Shown here: positions 1 through 9,150 of the stretch, piece by piece | Numbering within the stretch: position 1 is the stretch's first letter | How the letters are laid out: every line of letters begins with the position of its first letter | Assembly (NCBI RefSeq): GCF_002078505.1 | Contig: NZ_LUAV01000002.1 | Location: 269,832-333,831 of the forward strand | Origin: Ensifer aridi | GTDB taxonomy: Bacteria > Pseudomonadota > Alphaproteobacteria > Rhizobiales > Rhizobiaceae | DNA: 64,000 nt | Reading direction: 5' to 3' | Program-made: the position numbers and the translations under genes | The notes under the pieces: model-generated | Seen by the model: only the letters and a program-made list of their open reading frames with translations | Database searches by the model: none | Told to the model about the DNA's origin: nothing

Positions 1-433
1 CTTGCTCGGCGCGGCGCAGGACCAGCGTGTGCGGATCGTACTCGTAACCCGCGTCGATCACGTCCTGCTCGTCCATCGACGTCAGCACAGTGACGCCGAG
101 CAGGCAGAGATCGGAACCCTTCGCCGCTTCGACGGCCGCCTTCATCGCCTTGGGGTAGGCATGCAGCGTCAGCATCGACATGCCCATCCTAACGATGTTC
201 TCGACGCCCTTGGCCACCGTGTTGTCGATATCGAGCAGCTTCATGTCGAGGAAGACCTTCTTGCCGCCAGCGGCGAGATCACGCGCGAATTCGAGGCCGC
301 CGCCAAAGGCGAGCTGATAGCCGATCTTGTAGAAGACGACCTCGTCACCGAGCGTCGAGACGATCTTCTCGGCTTCGGCGATCGTCGGAAGGTCAAGGCC
401 GACGATCAGCCGGTCGCGTGGGCTTGTGGTCAT
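1..433 (-). CDS. pyrF: Orotidine 5'-phosphate decarboxylase, C-terminus cut by window edge
   Basis: This enzyme decarboxylates OMP to UMP, the last step of de novo pyrimidine synthesis, in the cytosol. The reading frame begins with ATG at 433 and stays open to base 1, giving 144 codons of a protein usually about 230 residues long. Residues 61-70 ([10 protein letters not shown]) carry the Asp-x-Lys-x-x-x-x-Asp catalytic motif of the family, and the TIM-barrel strand starts LIVGLDLP and VVFYKIG are visible. It lies 7 bp downstream of the histidine phosphatase gene on the same strand, so the two are probably co-transcribed. The missing C-terminus is only the window boundary. Confidence 0.95.
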   Translation of the reverse strand, partial: MTTSPRDRLIVGLDLPTIAEAEKIVSTLGDEVVFYKIGYQLAFGGGLEFARDLAAGGKKVFLDMKLLDIDNTVAKGVENIVRMGMSMLTLHAYPKAMKAAVEAAKGSDLCLLGVTVLTSMDEQDVIDAGYEYDPHTLVLRRAEQ

Positions 434-440
434 GTCGAAG

Positions 441-1025
441 CTATCCCTGCCAGAACTCCATCGGCGTCCAGTCGCATGTGACGGCGCGATCGGCAAGACG
501 GAAAGCGAAGAGATTGCCGCCGCCCGGCAATTGGTCGGCACTGCGGGCGATCGCGCCACCCGTCATCCGGCATTTGAGCAGGGTTCCGACGCCGCCGTGG
601 CCGACAAAGGCGATTGGAACAGTCGGATCGTGTCGGTCGAGTATGTAGGACACGGCTCTCCAGATGCGCGCCTGAGCATCGACGGCACGCTCCCATCCCC
701 TGAAGCTTTCATCGGGACGCGCAAAGAACCAGTCGGCCGCCGTCTCGAATTCCTCCGGCGGCAGGAAGCCGGTGGCGGAGCGGTCGTTTTCGCCCATCTC
801 CCCGTCGGTCTCGACTGGAATGTCGGCGGCCTCCGCCAGGATCGCCGCCGTTTCGATCGCCTTCTTCTCGGTGCTGGAAACGATGCGGCCGAGCAACCGC
901 ACCCACGGCTGTCTCGCCGTGGCGTACGTCCGCTCCCTGCCGAGATCGGAGAGGCCCCATTCCGGCACGGGGACCGTCGGATCGATCGCTACTTGCGGAT
1001 GGGTGAGATAGAGACCGAACACCAC
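441..1025 (-). CDS. Histidine phosphatase (phosphoglycerate mutase-like) family protein
   Basis: This 194-residue protein belongs to the histidine phosphatase superfamily. The N-terminal phosphate-accepting motif is LTHPQV (residues 7-12), a subfamily variant of the usual [14 protein letters not shown] (50-60) and the second histidine motif VGHGG (141-145) follow at normal spacing. The absence of the Arg of RHG means the substrate cannot be read from the sequence. Its stop lies 7 bp before pyrF, so the pair probably forms an operon. A role beyond phosphomonoester hydrolysis is not supported. Confidence 0.8.
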   Translation of the reverse strand: MVFGLYLTHPQVAIDPTVPVPEWGLSDLGRERTYATARQPWVRLLGRIVSSTEKKAIETAAILAEAADIPVETDGEMGENDRSATGFLPPEEFETAADWFFARPDESFRGWERAVDAQARIWRAVSYILDRHDPTVPIAFVGHGGVGTLLKCRMTGGAIARSADQLPGGGNLFAFRLADRAVTCDWTPMEFWQG

Positions 1026-1037
1026 TAAGTCGCCGCC

Positions 1038-1115
1038 GATTTAGGGATAAAAAACATGCAGCCGTTCAAGGCGCTACAGCGACCTTCATGCGCCTGAAGG
1101 ACGCACGGCGCCGTG
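1038..1115. repeat. RIME-like rhizobial intergenic repeat, copy 1
   Basis: The gap between the phosphatase gene and pmtA holds a repeat with core features ACATGCAG, GCTACAGCGACCTT and GAAGGACGCACGGCGCCGT. Related copies are at 39169-39270, 41743-41803 (inverted) and 63341-63405. The GCGCCTGAAGGACGC part can form a short stem. This matches what is known of Rhizobium intergenic mosaic palindromes. It lies just downstream of pmtA and may act in transcript 3'-end formation. Confidence 0.65.
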
Positions 1116-1122
1116 GGGTGCC

Positions 1123-1725
1123 TCAATGCGTCTTGCGATAGATCCAGAGCTGAGCCGGCGGAATGTTACGAACAACAAAGTCGAAATGCTGGATGCGGTA
1201 GCGATCCGGCATCGCGACGACCGGCGACAGCGGGCCATAGGATATCTGCACCACGGGCCGACCGACGGGGATGCGTGAAAGCAGGTCCTCGATCAGCTCG
1301 ACGCGGCGGTGCATCGGGAAGTTCAGGAGCGGTACCGCGGAGACGACGCTGTCGAATTGTTGATCCGCCAGCGGCCCCAGCGTGCGCGAAAGATCGAATG
1401 CGTCGCCATTGATGAATTGCACGCCGTCGAAACGCGCCTTGAGGTGGTTGAAGAACTCGGTGGAATACTCGACCGATACGAGCTTTTCGGGTGCGATGCC
1501 GCGCTCCAGGATCGCCTTAGTGATGACGCCGGTTCCCGGCCCAAGCTCAAGCACCGGTAATCCGGAACTCGGGTTGATGATGCTGGCCATGCGGCGCGCC
1601 GTGATCGAGGATGTCGGCAGGATCGCGCCGACCGCGCGGGTGTTATGCATCCAGCCCTTGAAGAAGCGGATTTCTTCGTCGAATTTCCGGCCGAATTTTT
1701 CCTTCACCTTCAAGTGCAAACGCAT
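1123..1725 (-). CDS. pmtA: Phospholipid N-methyltransferase PmtA
   Basis: PmtA uses S-adenosylmethionine to methylate phosphatidylethanolamine three times to phosphatidylcholine at the inner face of the cytoplasmic membrane; phosphatidylcholine is needed for normal symbiosis in rhizobia. The 200-residue length equals that of the Sinorhizobium enzyme as I remember it. Motif I of the SAM fold is VLELGPGTG (58-66), followed by the acidic SVEYS and a motif with INGDAFDL. No membrane helix is seen, in keeping with a peripheral enzyme. It lies downstream of dnaN on the same strand but is separated by about 200 bp, so it probably has its own promoter. Confidence 0.92.
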   Translation of the reverse strand: MRLHLKVKEKFGRKFDEEIRFFKGWMHNTRAVGAILPTSSITARRMASIINPSSGLPVLELGPGTGVITKAILERGIAPEKLVSVEYSTEFFNHLKARFDGVQFINGDAFDLSRTLGPLADQQFDSVVSAVPLLNFPMHRRVELIEDLLSRIPVGRPVVQISYGPLSPVVAMPDRYRIQHFDFVVRNIPPAQLWIYRKTH

Positions 1726-1797
1726 CGAACCCCCTCACCGTTACTTGCAGATGTGCGCTCCTTATCCCGATTCGGCAGGCTACGTGAGCGCTTTTGT

Positions 1798-1914
1798 TAT
1801 AATGTGCTCCCATCTGCGGCAAAAACAAGTCTAGCTGCGTCTAAAAGCGACAACTAATCGACAAAGCGCGACAGTCGAGTCCATGAAAGCCCGCCTTGTG
1901 GCGGGCCTTTTTCT
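1798..1914 (+). ncRNA. Candidate small RNA between pmtA and dnaN (promoter -10 to terminator)
   Basis: A perfect TATAAT (1798-1803) is followed about 85 bases later by a rho-independent terminator on the same strand: GCCCGCC (1889-1895), loop TTGT, GGCGGGC (1900-1906), then a T-rich tail. Both flanking genes are on the other strand, so neither needs a plus-strand terminator. The stretch between holds no open reading frame of note. The -35 region is weak (TTCGGC at 1771 is 21 bp away). A transcript of about 105 nt is inferred, not shown. The terminator may instead serve dnaN, since its stem works in both directions. Confidence 0.4.
1886..1914 (+). terminator. Rho-independent terminator, plus-strand T-run
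   Basis: A 7-bp GC stem (GCCCGCC/GGCGGGC) with a TTGT loop is preceded by AAA and followed by CTTTTTCT on the plus strand. On the minus strand the tail is only TTTC, so the better orientation is plus, although dnaN transcription could also end here. Confidence 0.7.
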
Positions 1915-1927
1915 ATGGGGTGCTGTG

Positions 1928-3046
1928 TCAAACGCGCATCGGCATCAGCACGTAGAGCGCGTCCTCGGCGGCAAGATCGCGCACGAGCGTCGGCGAACCG
2001 GGATCCGCCAGCAGGAAGACCGCGTCGGTACCGGTGAGCTGTGCGGTGATGTCGAGGAGATATTTGGCGTTGAAGCCGATCTCGAGCGGATCGCTTTCGT
2101 AGCCGACCGGCAGCTCTTCCGTTGCGCTGCCGGAGTCCGGGTTGTTGACGGTAAGCGTCATCTGTCCGTCGGCAAGCGCCAGCTTCACGGCGCGCCCGCG
2201 TTCGGAGGAAATCGTCGAGACGCGATCGACCGCTTGCGCGAAGGACTGGCAATCGACGCGCAGTTCCTTGTCGTTATTGGCCGGGATCACCCGCTGATAA
2301 TCCGGGAAGGTTCCGTCGATCAGCTTGGAGGTCATGACAATGGAGCCGATCGTCAGGCGGATCTTCGCGTCCGAGACCTCGACCGTCACCATGACGTCGG
2401 GATTGTCGAGCAGCTTCTGCAGCTCGCTCACCGTCTTGCGCGGAATGATGATACCGGGCATGCCCTCGGAGCCGGACGGTGCCTCGACATCGGCGCGGGC
2501 GAGGCGATGGCCGTCGGTCGCGACGGCGCGCAGCTTCAGCTCGCCCTTGCTCTCGACCGTATGCACGAAGATGCCGTTCAAGTAGTAGCGGGTCTCCTCC
2601 GTCGAGATCGCGAACTGCGTGCGGTCGATCAGCATCTTGAGATCGGTCGCCTTCAGCCGGAACGAATGCGAGAAGGAGCCGGCGGTCAGGTCGGGAAAAT
2701 CCGACTGCGGCAGGCACTGCAGCGAGAACTTGGAGCGGCCGGAGGCGACGGTCATCGCCGTGCCCTCCGCATTGGTGGCAAGCAGCACTTCCGAGCCGTC
2801 CGGAAGCTTGCGGACGATGTCATAGAGCAGGTGCGCCGGAACGGTCGTTGCGCCGGCCTGTTCCACCTGCGCCGGCGTCGCTTCGGTGATTTCGAGATCG
2901 AGGTCCGTCGCCTTCATTTCGAGGCTGGCGCCGTCCGAGCGGAGCAGCACGTTCGAAAGGATCGGAATCGTGTTGCGCCGTTCGACCACACGGTGGACAT
3001 GGTTCAGCGATTTCAGAAGGTTGGACCGCTCGAGAGTAATGCGCAT
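1928..3046 (-). CDS. dnaN: DNA polymerase III beta subunit (sliding clamp)
   Basis: This 372-residue protein has the length and features of the bacterial processivity clamp: an MRITLERSNLLKSLNHV start, the RNTIPILSN segment of domain I, a DFPDL motif in the middle domain and a C-terminal MPMRV, which matches the conserved M-P-M-R ending that lines the partner-binding pocket. The dimer encircles DNA and tethers Pol III and repair enzymes. It is a monocistronic gene far from dnaA (about 42 kb away here), unlike the dnaA-dnaN pair of many bacteria but usual for rhizobia. Confidence 0.97.
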   Translation of the reverse strand: MRITLERSNLLKSLNHVHRVVERRNTIPILSNVLLRSDGASLEMKATDLDLEITEATPAQVEQAGATTVPAHLLYDIVRKLPDGSEVLLATNAEGTAMTVASGRSKFSLQCLPQSDFPDLTAGSFSHSFRLKATDLKMLIDRTQFAISTEETRYYLNGIFVHTVESKGELKLRAVATDGHRLARADVEAPSGSEGMPGIIIPRKTVSELQKLLDNPDVMVTVEVSDAKIRLTIGSIVMTSKLIDGTFPDYQRVIPANNDKELRVDCQSFAQAVDRVSTISSERGRAVKLALADGQMTLTVNNPDSGSATEELPVGYESDPLEIGFNAKYLLDITAQLTGTDAVFLLADPGSPTLVRDLAAEDALYVLMPMRV

Positions 3047-3229
3047 GGGATGCTACCGCTTTCAACCATCGCCGGGCGGACGAGGCGCCCGCCGCAGCAT
3101 CAACTGCGTGTGATCCGGCCGGTCGGCCGGAGAGATGTGGACGGGCAAAATGGCAGATAAATCGCGGCGAAAGCAAGGGCTTTCGCAGGCGTTTTCCCCA
3201 AATCGCGGGGTGGCTGTCCACGCTCACCC

Positions 3230-3258
3230 TTGCCCTGGCCCCGTCGCTCACTCATAAA
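3230..3258 (+). promoter_or_regulatory. Candidate sigma-70 promoter for rsmI-yraN
   Basis: TTGCCC (3230-3235) and CATAAA (3253-3258) are separated by 17 bp in the dnaN-rsmI divergent gap, 43 bp before the rsmI start. The spacing is ideal but both hexamers are imperfect. Confidence 0.35.
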
Positions 3259-3300
3259 GAGCGCGAACCGGCAAGTCGGGCATGATCGGGAACTTGGGCG

Positions 3301-4230
3301 TTGGAAAAGCAACAATCGGCCGCAGCGGCGGAGAAGGACGGACAGCGCAGCTACCGCCTTCAGAATGCAACTGTTCCCGCGCGCCCGCTGGAGCCCGCCC
3401 TCTATCTTGTCGCTACGCCAATCGGAAATCTCGCCGACATTACTCTGCGGGCCCTGGAGACGATCGCCGGCGCCGACGTGCTCGCCTGCGAGGACACGCG
3501 CGTGACGCGCGTGCTGCTCGACCGGTACGGCATCGTCAACCGACCCTTCGCCTATCACGAGCACAATGCCGCCGAGGCCGGGCCACGGCTGATCGCGGCG
3601 CTTGCCGAAGGGAAATCAGTGGCACTCGTCTCCGATGCCGGCACGCCGCTCGTTTCCGATCCGGGCTACCGCCTGGCCCAGCATGCGATCGAAGCCGGAT
3701 ATCGGGTCGTCCCCATTCCGGGACCGTCGGCGCCGCTTGCCGCGCTTGTGGGCTCGGGCCTTCCAAGTGATGCCTTTCTTTTTGCCGGTTTCCTGCCGGT
3801 GAAGGACAAGGCCAGACGCGACCGTCTCGCGGAAGTCGCCGCCGTCCCGGCAACGCTCCTCTTCTTCGAGTCGCCGCATCGCATCGCCGCGACCGTTGCG
3901 GCGGCCGCCGAGGTCCTCGGCGAAGACAGAAAGGCCGCGGTCTGCCGCGAGCTGACCAAGGCCTTCGAGGAATTCCGCCGCGGCACACTCAGGGAGCTCA
4001 AGGCCTTCTATGACGAAGGCGCCAGCGTCAAGGGAGAGATCGTCCTGGTGATCGGACCGCCGCAGGCAAGGCCCGCGCCGGAGGAGGCGGATGTCGATGC
4101 GCTTTTGAAGGCGCTCGCCCGCAACATGCCAATGGGCAAGGCTGCGACGGAAGCCGCCCGCCGCACGGGGCTCACGCGCAAGGAGCTCTATGACCGGCTT
4201 CTCCATCTCAAGGACAGCAATGAAAGTTGA
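3301..4230 (+). CDS. rsmI: 16S rRNA (cytidine-1402 2'-O) methyltransferase
   Basis: RsmI methylates the 2'-hydroxyl of C1402 in the ribosomal decoding centre. The 309-residue protein has the tetrapyrrole-methylase fold: [14 protein letters not shown] near the N-terminus, [22 protein letters not shown] and [11 protein letters not shown], all diagnostic of this family. The start used is TTG at 3301. No ATG or GTG in frame lies between it and the conserved core, and the first 30 residues are low-complexity, so translation could begin slightly later. The next gene, yraN, overlaps its end by 11 bp, as is common for this pair. Confidence 0.93.
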   Translation: MEKQQSAAAAEKDGQRSYRLQNATVPARPLEPALYLVATPIGNLADITLRALETIAGADVLACEDTRVTRVLLDRYGIVNRPFAYHEHNAAEAGPRLIAALAEGKSVALVSDAGTPLVSDPGYRLAQHAIEAGYRVVPIPGPSAPLAALVGSGLPSDAFLFAGFLPVKDKARRDRLAEVAAVPATLLFFESPHRIAATVAAAAEVLGEDRKAAVCRELTKAFEEFRRGTLRELKAFYDEGASVKGEIVLVIGPPQARPAPEEADVDALLKALARNMPMGKAATEAARRTGLTRKELYDRLLHLKDSNES

Positions 4231-4588
4231 GCGCCCGGACGTCCGCAAGCTGAAGGCGCTGAAGCGCGGGCTTCTTGCCGAATACCGCGCCGCTCTCTGC
4301 CTGATGCTCAAAGGCTACCGCATCGTCGCCATGCGCTATCGGACCAAACTGGGCGAGATCGACATCATCGCCCGGCGCGGCGACCTCGTCGCCTGCGTCG
4401 AAGTCAAGGCCCGCGGCAGCTTCGACGAGGCGGTCTTCGCCGTTTCCGACACGGCGCAGCGGCGCATCAGGGCGGCAAGCGATCTGTGGCTTTCGCGCCA
4501 GGTCGATTTCCACCGCCTTTCCGTGCGCTACGACATCGTTGCCGTCATGCCCTGGCGTTGGCCACGGCATCTGCCGAACGCTTTTTGA
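4220..4588 (+). CDS. yraN: UPF0102 (YraN) family endonuclease-like protein
   Basis: This 122-residue protein belongs to the YraN family, which has a restriction-endonuclease-like fold. The core [21 protein letters not shown] contains the E-D-E-x-K set that would bind a metal. An in-frame ATG at 4190 is possible, but ATG 4220 has AAGGA five bases upstream and overlaps the rsmI stop, so it is preferred. The family's biochemical role is not established; the frequent neighbourhood with rsmI suggests a nucleic-acid function. Confidence 0.88.
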   Translation: MKVERPDVRKLKALKRGLLAEYRAALCLMLKGYRIVAMRYRTKLGEIDIIARRGDLVACVEVKARGSFDEAVFAVSDTAQRRIRAASDLWLSRQVDFHRLSVRYDIVAVMPWRWPRHLPNAF

Positions 4589-4595
4589 CCCTCAG

Positions 4596-4640
4596 CGGGA
4601 TCATGGAAAAGTGTGCGCGGTTTTCCGCCCGCATTCCGCG
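4596..4640. repeat. Rhizobial short repeat, GTGTGCGCGG family, copy A
   Basis: The segment GGAAAAGTGTGCGCGG followed by TTTTCCGCCCGCAT recurs almost unchanged at 23971-24012 and 37683-37728. It sits just after the yraN stop. It has no coding potential and is probably a dispersed intergenic palindromic element, since GCGGTTTTCCGC can fold back on itself. Confidence 0.7.
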
Positions 4641-4681
4641 ACGGAGCGATCTCGGCAATTTGTAATCGTCCGGACATAAAA

Positions 4682-4709
4682 CCGTTAAGGGCCTGTCACT
4701 GAACGTCAC
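4682..4709 (+). promoter_or_regulatory. Candidate PhoB box upstream of ugpB
   Basis: CTGTCAC (4693-4699) matches the Pho-box repeat CTGTCAT at all but its last base. CCGTTAA lies 11 bp upstream at 4682, and a further CGTCAC follows at 4704. The first two give the 11-bp period expected of a Pho box; the third is one base short. Phosphate-starvation control of ugp genes is established in other bacteria, including rhizobia, but this site is imperfect. Confidence 0.4.
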
Positions 4710-4751
4710 TAGTCCACTCCCACCGCAACCACGGTGGAGAGGGACAGGGAT

Positions 4752-6050
4752 ATGTTCAAAAAGATTTCGCTTGCAGCCGTCACTTTCGCATTTTCCGCAA
4801 CCACGGCGCTCGCCGCGAACAACATCACCTGGTGGCACGGCATGGCCGGCCGCAATGGCGAGGTCATCAACGAGGTCGCCCAGAAATTCAACGCGTCCCA
4901 GAGCGCCTGCGCGCTGACCCCGGTCAGCAAGGGGACCTATGAAGAGGCGCTCGCCTCCGGTATCGCCGCCTTCCGTTCGGGCGAACAGCCGAACATCTTG
5001 CAGGTCTTCGACGCCGGTGCCGCGACCATCATCAACGCCAAGGGCGCCGTCATCCCGGCGGAAGATCTGATCACCAAGGCCGGTTACAGCTTTGACCGCG
5101 GCGCCTTCATCGATGGTGTGCGCTATTTCTATGCCGACAGCGAAGGCAAGTTCGTCGGCATGCCGTTCAACTCCTCGGCGCCGATCATGTACATCAACGA
5201 CGAGGCTCTGAAGAAGGCCGGCGTCGAGGCGCCGAAGACCTGGGAAGAGTTCGAGGCGATCGCTCCGAAGCTGAAGGAAGCCGGCTACATCCCGCTCGTG
5301 CAATCGCAGCTCACCTGGCAGTTCACCGAGAACTTCTTCTCGCGCAACAACATCCAGTTCGCCACCAACAGCAACGGTTACGACAGCGTCGTAGATACGA
5401 GGCTTAAAGTCACCGACCCGAACCTTCAGATGATGTTCGAGAAGCTGAAGACCTGGAAGGACGAAGGCTACTTCGCCTTCTACGGCGCCGGCTGGAACGA
5501 CAACCAGAAGGTCTTCGAAGAAGGCAAGGCCGCCTTCTGGGTCGGCTCCTCCGGTTCCTTCGGCGGTCTGCAGAAGACGGCGAAGATGCCGTTCTCCGCG
5601 ACGTTCCTGCCCTATTGGGGCTCGATCAAGGGCGCAGGCACCAACTCCTTCATCGGCGGCGCCGCGCTCTTTGCGATGTCCGGCAAGTCGGACGAGGAGA
5701 ACAAGTGCGTCGCCGACTTCTTCCAGTTCCTGACCTCGCCGGAGATCCAGTACTTCTATCACAAGGCGACCGGCTACGTTGCCATCACCAAGGCCGCCTA
5801 CGAGCTCGCCCAGAAGGACGGCTACTACAAGGAGAAGCCGGTCGCCGAAGTCGGCATCAAGCAGCTCCTGCTGCCGGCTGGCGAATGGTCGAAGGGCTAC
5901 CGTCTCGGCTTCTATCCGCAGATCCGTGAGATCATGGAGCGTGAATACGGCCGTATCTTCTCGGGTGAAACGACCGTCAAGGACGCCTTCGAGACCATCG
6001 ATAAGGAAGGCAACGAACTGCTCGCCCGCTTCGCCAAGACCGCCGGCTGA
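4752..6050 (+). CDS. ugpB: Glycerol-3-phosphate ABC transporter, periplasmic binding protein UgpB
   Basis: UgpB captures sn-glycerol-3-phosphate and glycerophosphodiesters in the periplasm for the UgpAEC importer. The 432-residue protein starts with a clear signal peptide ending TTALA before ANNITWWHG. It shares with E. coli UgpB, as remembered, the segments GIAAFRSGEQPNILQVF, MPFNSSAPIMYIN, FIGGAALFAM and ATGYVAITKAAYELA. ATG 4752 is chosen over a GTG at 4734 because it begins the signal peptide and has AGGGA just upstream. It is the first gene of the transporter operon, behind a candidate Pho box. Confidence 0.9.
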   Translation: MFKKISLAAVTFAFSATTALAANNITWWHGMAGRNGEVINEVAQKFNASQSACALTPVSKGTYEEALASGIAAFRSGEQPNILQVFDAGAATIINAKGAVIPAEDLITKAGYSFDRGAFIDGVRYFYADSEGKFVGMPFNSSAPIMYINDEALKKAGVEAPKTWEEFEAIAPKLKEAGYIPLVQSQLTWQFTENFFSRNNIQFATNSNGYDSVVDTRLKVTDPNLQMMFEKLKTWKDEGYFAFYGAGWNDNQKVFEEGKAAFWVGSSGSFGGLQKTAKMPFSATFLPYWGSIKGAGTNSFIGGAALFAMSGKSDEENKCVADFFQFLTSPEIQYFYHKATGYVAITKAAYELAQKDGYYKEKPVAEVGIKQLLLPAGEWSKGYRLGFYPQIREIMEREYGRIFSGETTVKDAFETIDKEGNELLARFAKTAG

Positions 6051-6075
6051 TCTCGATGACTGCCGGAACAGACCT

Positions 6076-6096
6076 CCTCCCCGCGCCGCGGGGAGG
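6076..6096. repeat. 21-bp palindrome in the ugpB-ugpA gap
   Basis: CCTCCCCGCG (6076-6085) and CGCGGGGAGG (6087-6096) form a ten-base-pair perfect inverted repeat around one base. It lies 25 bp after the ugpB stop. A strong hairpin between a binding-protein gene and its permease genes commonly protects the upstream mRNA and lowers permease expression. The same gap contains further GC-rich repeat-like sequence to about 6150. Confidence 0.6.
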
Positions 6097-6166
6097 GACC
6101 GGAACCAAGACCGGAAGGCGCCGTTCGAGCGCCCTCCTGCTCTTTGGTACAGAGAGGAGCGGGGAA

Positions 6167-7052
6167 ACGACCGCCAAGCGCGTGCAGTTCTCTTCCCCCT
6201 TTCTGCCCTACCTCTTCCTCGCGCCACAGCTCGCGATCATCTTCGGCTTTTTCTACTGGCCATCGGCTCAGGCGATTCACTCATCCTTCTATCTCGAGGA
6301 CCCTTTTGGCTTCGGCTCCACCTTCGTGGGATTGAGCAATTATGCCGACGTCCTGAAATCCACCGAATATCTCGGCATCGCGCGCTTTACGGCCATCTTC
6401 ACCTTCCTGGTGACCTTCTTCGCGCTGTCGATTGGTCTCTTGCTCGCCGTGAAGGCGGACGGCGTCATCCGCGGGAATGCCGCTTATAAGGCTGCTGATC
6501 TGGGTCTATGCCATCGCACCGCCGGTCGCCGGCCTGATGGGCATGATGTTTTTCGACCAGCATATCGGGCCGATCGTCAAGCTCGCGGCCTGGTTCGGCT
6601 GGGATATCAGGGTCGGCCTCGATTATTTCGACACGGCCTTCGCCATGATCGTCGTCTCGGTCTGGAAGCAGATTCCCTATAATTTCATCTTCTTCCTGTC
6701 GGGGCTGCAGGGCATCCCCACTTCGGTGCGGGAGGCGGCGGCGCTCGATTGCCGTTCGGGACTGCGCCGCTTCTGGACGGTCGTGCTGCCGCTGCTCGCG
6801 CCGACGGCCTTCTTCCTGCTGATCATCAACGTCACCTACGCGCTCTTCGACACCTTCGGGGTGATCGACGTGATGGTGAAGGACAAGGCGGCCAACAATC
6901 CGATCACCCTTGTCTACAAGGTCTACATGGACGGCTTCCGCGGCAATGACCTCGGCGGCTCTTCGGCGCAATCGGTGATCCTGATGATCATCGTCCTGGT
7001 GCTGACCATCTTCCAGTTCCGCTTCATCGAGCGGCGCGTGCATTACAACTGA
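6167..7052 (+). pseudogene. ugpA: UgpA permease gene, frameshifted and with ACG in place of the start codon
   Basis: UgpA is one of two membrane subunits of the glycerol-3-phosphate importer. The first frame encodes FLPYLFLAPQLAIIFGFFYWP, the first membrane helix, down to VIRGNAAYK near 6490. The rest (LLIWVYAIAPPVAG through the EAA loop REAAALD to IERRVHYN) lies in another frame ending at 7052. The junction at 6485-6491 behaves as a two-base loss (or one-base gain) when compared with family spacing. A good Shine-Dalgarno (AGGAG, 6155-6159) sits seven bases before ACG at 6167, where an ATG would be expected; GTG 6182 is the next in-frame start. Both defects could be genuine decay or sequence error. 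Confidence 0.75.
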
Positions 7053-7056
7053 GGCG

Positions 7057-7905
7057 ATGGCCATGCAGCGCACGAAAGTCCTCGACCATATCATCCTCTT
7101 GATCGGCGTTTTCATCATGGTGGCGCCGGTCGTCGTCGCCTTCACGACTTCGACCCATGAGGCCGCCGACATCCACAGCAACGGCCTGAGCCTTACCTGG
7201 GGCGGCCATTTCGCCGAGACCTACGAGACGGTGCTCACGCGCCAGGGCGGCTTCACCGGCAAGGTCACCGGCTTCAACATGATGATGAATTCGATGATCC
7301 TCGGCCTCGGCTTTGCCGCGGGCAAGATCGTGCTCTCGATGCTTGCGGCCTATGCGATCGTCTATTTCCGCTTTCCGCTGGCGACCGCGGCCTTCTGGAT
7401 CATCTTCACGACGCTGCTCCTGCCGCTCGAAGTGCGCATCCTGCCCTCCTACGAGGTAATGAACACTCTGAAGCTGACGAACACCTATCCGGGGCTGATC
7501 GTGCCGCTGCTCGCGTCCGCGACCGGCACCTTCTATTTCCGCCAGTTTTTCAAGTCGGTGCCCGACGAATTGCTCGAGGCGGCGCGGATCGACGGTGCGG
7601 GGCCGTTCAAGTTCTTCATCGATGTGCTCGTGCCGCTCTCGCGCACCATGATGGCAGCGATCTTCATCATCATGTTCGTCTACGGCTGGAACCAGTATCT
7701 CTGGCCGACGCTGATGACGACGGACGAGGGCTTCTTCACGCTGGTGCGCGGCATCAAGCAGATTCTGCTCGTCTGGGTCGGCTCAAATATTCCCGATTAC
7801 AACGAGGCCTTTGCACTGGCGATCCTCGCCATGCTGCCGCCTGTGATGATCGTCGTCGTTTTCCAGCGCTGGTTCATCAAGGGTCTGACCGAAAGCGACA
7901 AATAA
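7057..7905 (+). CDS. ugpE: Glycerol-3-phosphate ABC transporter permease UgpE
   Basis: This 282-residue inner-membrane protein has six predicted hydrophobic segments, beginning HIILLIGVFIMVAPVVVAF. It has the cytoplasmic EAA loop ELLEAARIDGAGPFKFF that docks on the UgpC ATPase. It starts 4 bp after the ugpA frame ends, and an alternative ATG is two codons in. The intact frame, next to a broken ugpA, is informative: without UgpA a heterodimeric channel could not form, so either ugpA is functional in the living cell or the operon is at an early stage of loss. Confidence 0.9.
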   Translation: MAMQRTKVLDHIILLIGVFIMVAPVVVAFTTSTHEAADIHSNGLSLTWGGHFAETYETVLTRQGGFTGKVTGFNMMMNSMILGLGFAAGKIVLSMLAAYAIVYFRFPLATAAFWIIFTTLLLPLEVRILPSYEVMNTLKLTNTYPGLIVPLLASATGTFYFRQFFKSVPDELLEAARIDGAGPFKFFIDVLVPLSRTMMAAIFIIMFVYGWNQYLWPTLMTTDEGFFTLVRGIKQILLVWVGSNIPDYNEAFALAILAMLPPVMIVVVFQRWFIKGLTESDK

Positions 7906-7906
7906 A

Positions 7907-7976
7907 GCATTTCTAGGCGAAGTGTGCAGCGGTTCGCGTCCGGAAAATGCGAAGAATAAAGAATTGGAGCGGAACG
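7907..7976. repeat. Rhizobial short repeat between ugpE and ugpC
   Basis: AAGTGTGCAGCGGTTCGCGTCC and the following AAAATGCGAAGAATAAAG resemble the GTGTGCGCGG family repeats at 4596, 23971 and 37683 and a widespread rhizobial intergenic motif. It occupies most of the 132-bp ugpE-ugpC gap, so it is embedded within the operon. Confidence 0.45.
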
Positions 7977-8037
7977 AGAGAAGGGCGGCGTGGGTTTGCC
8001 AGTCGCCCGCTCCGCAATCCTTAAACGGAGGCAGCCA

Positions 8038-9146
<1,109 letters not shown>

Positions 9147-9150
<4 letters not shown>

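Noticed and set aside
1883..3160. 425-codon plus-strand open frame across dnaN
   Set aside because: It is the antisense shadow of dnaN in GC-rich DNA, with Arg/Gly/Asp-rich composition and no family motif.
4545..6227. 560-codon minus-strand open frame across ugpB
   Set aside because: Antisense shadow of ugpB; ugpB is a clear homologue with a signal peptide.
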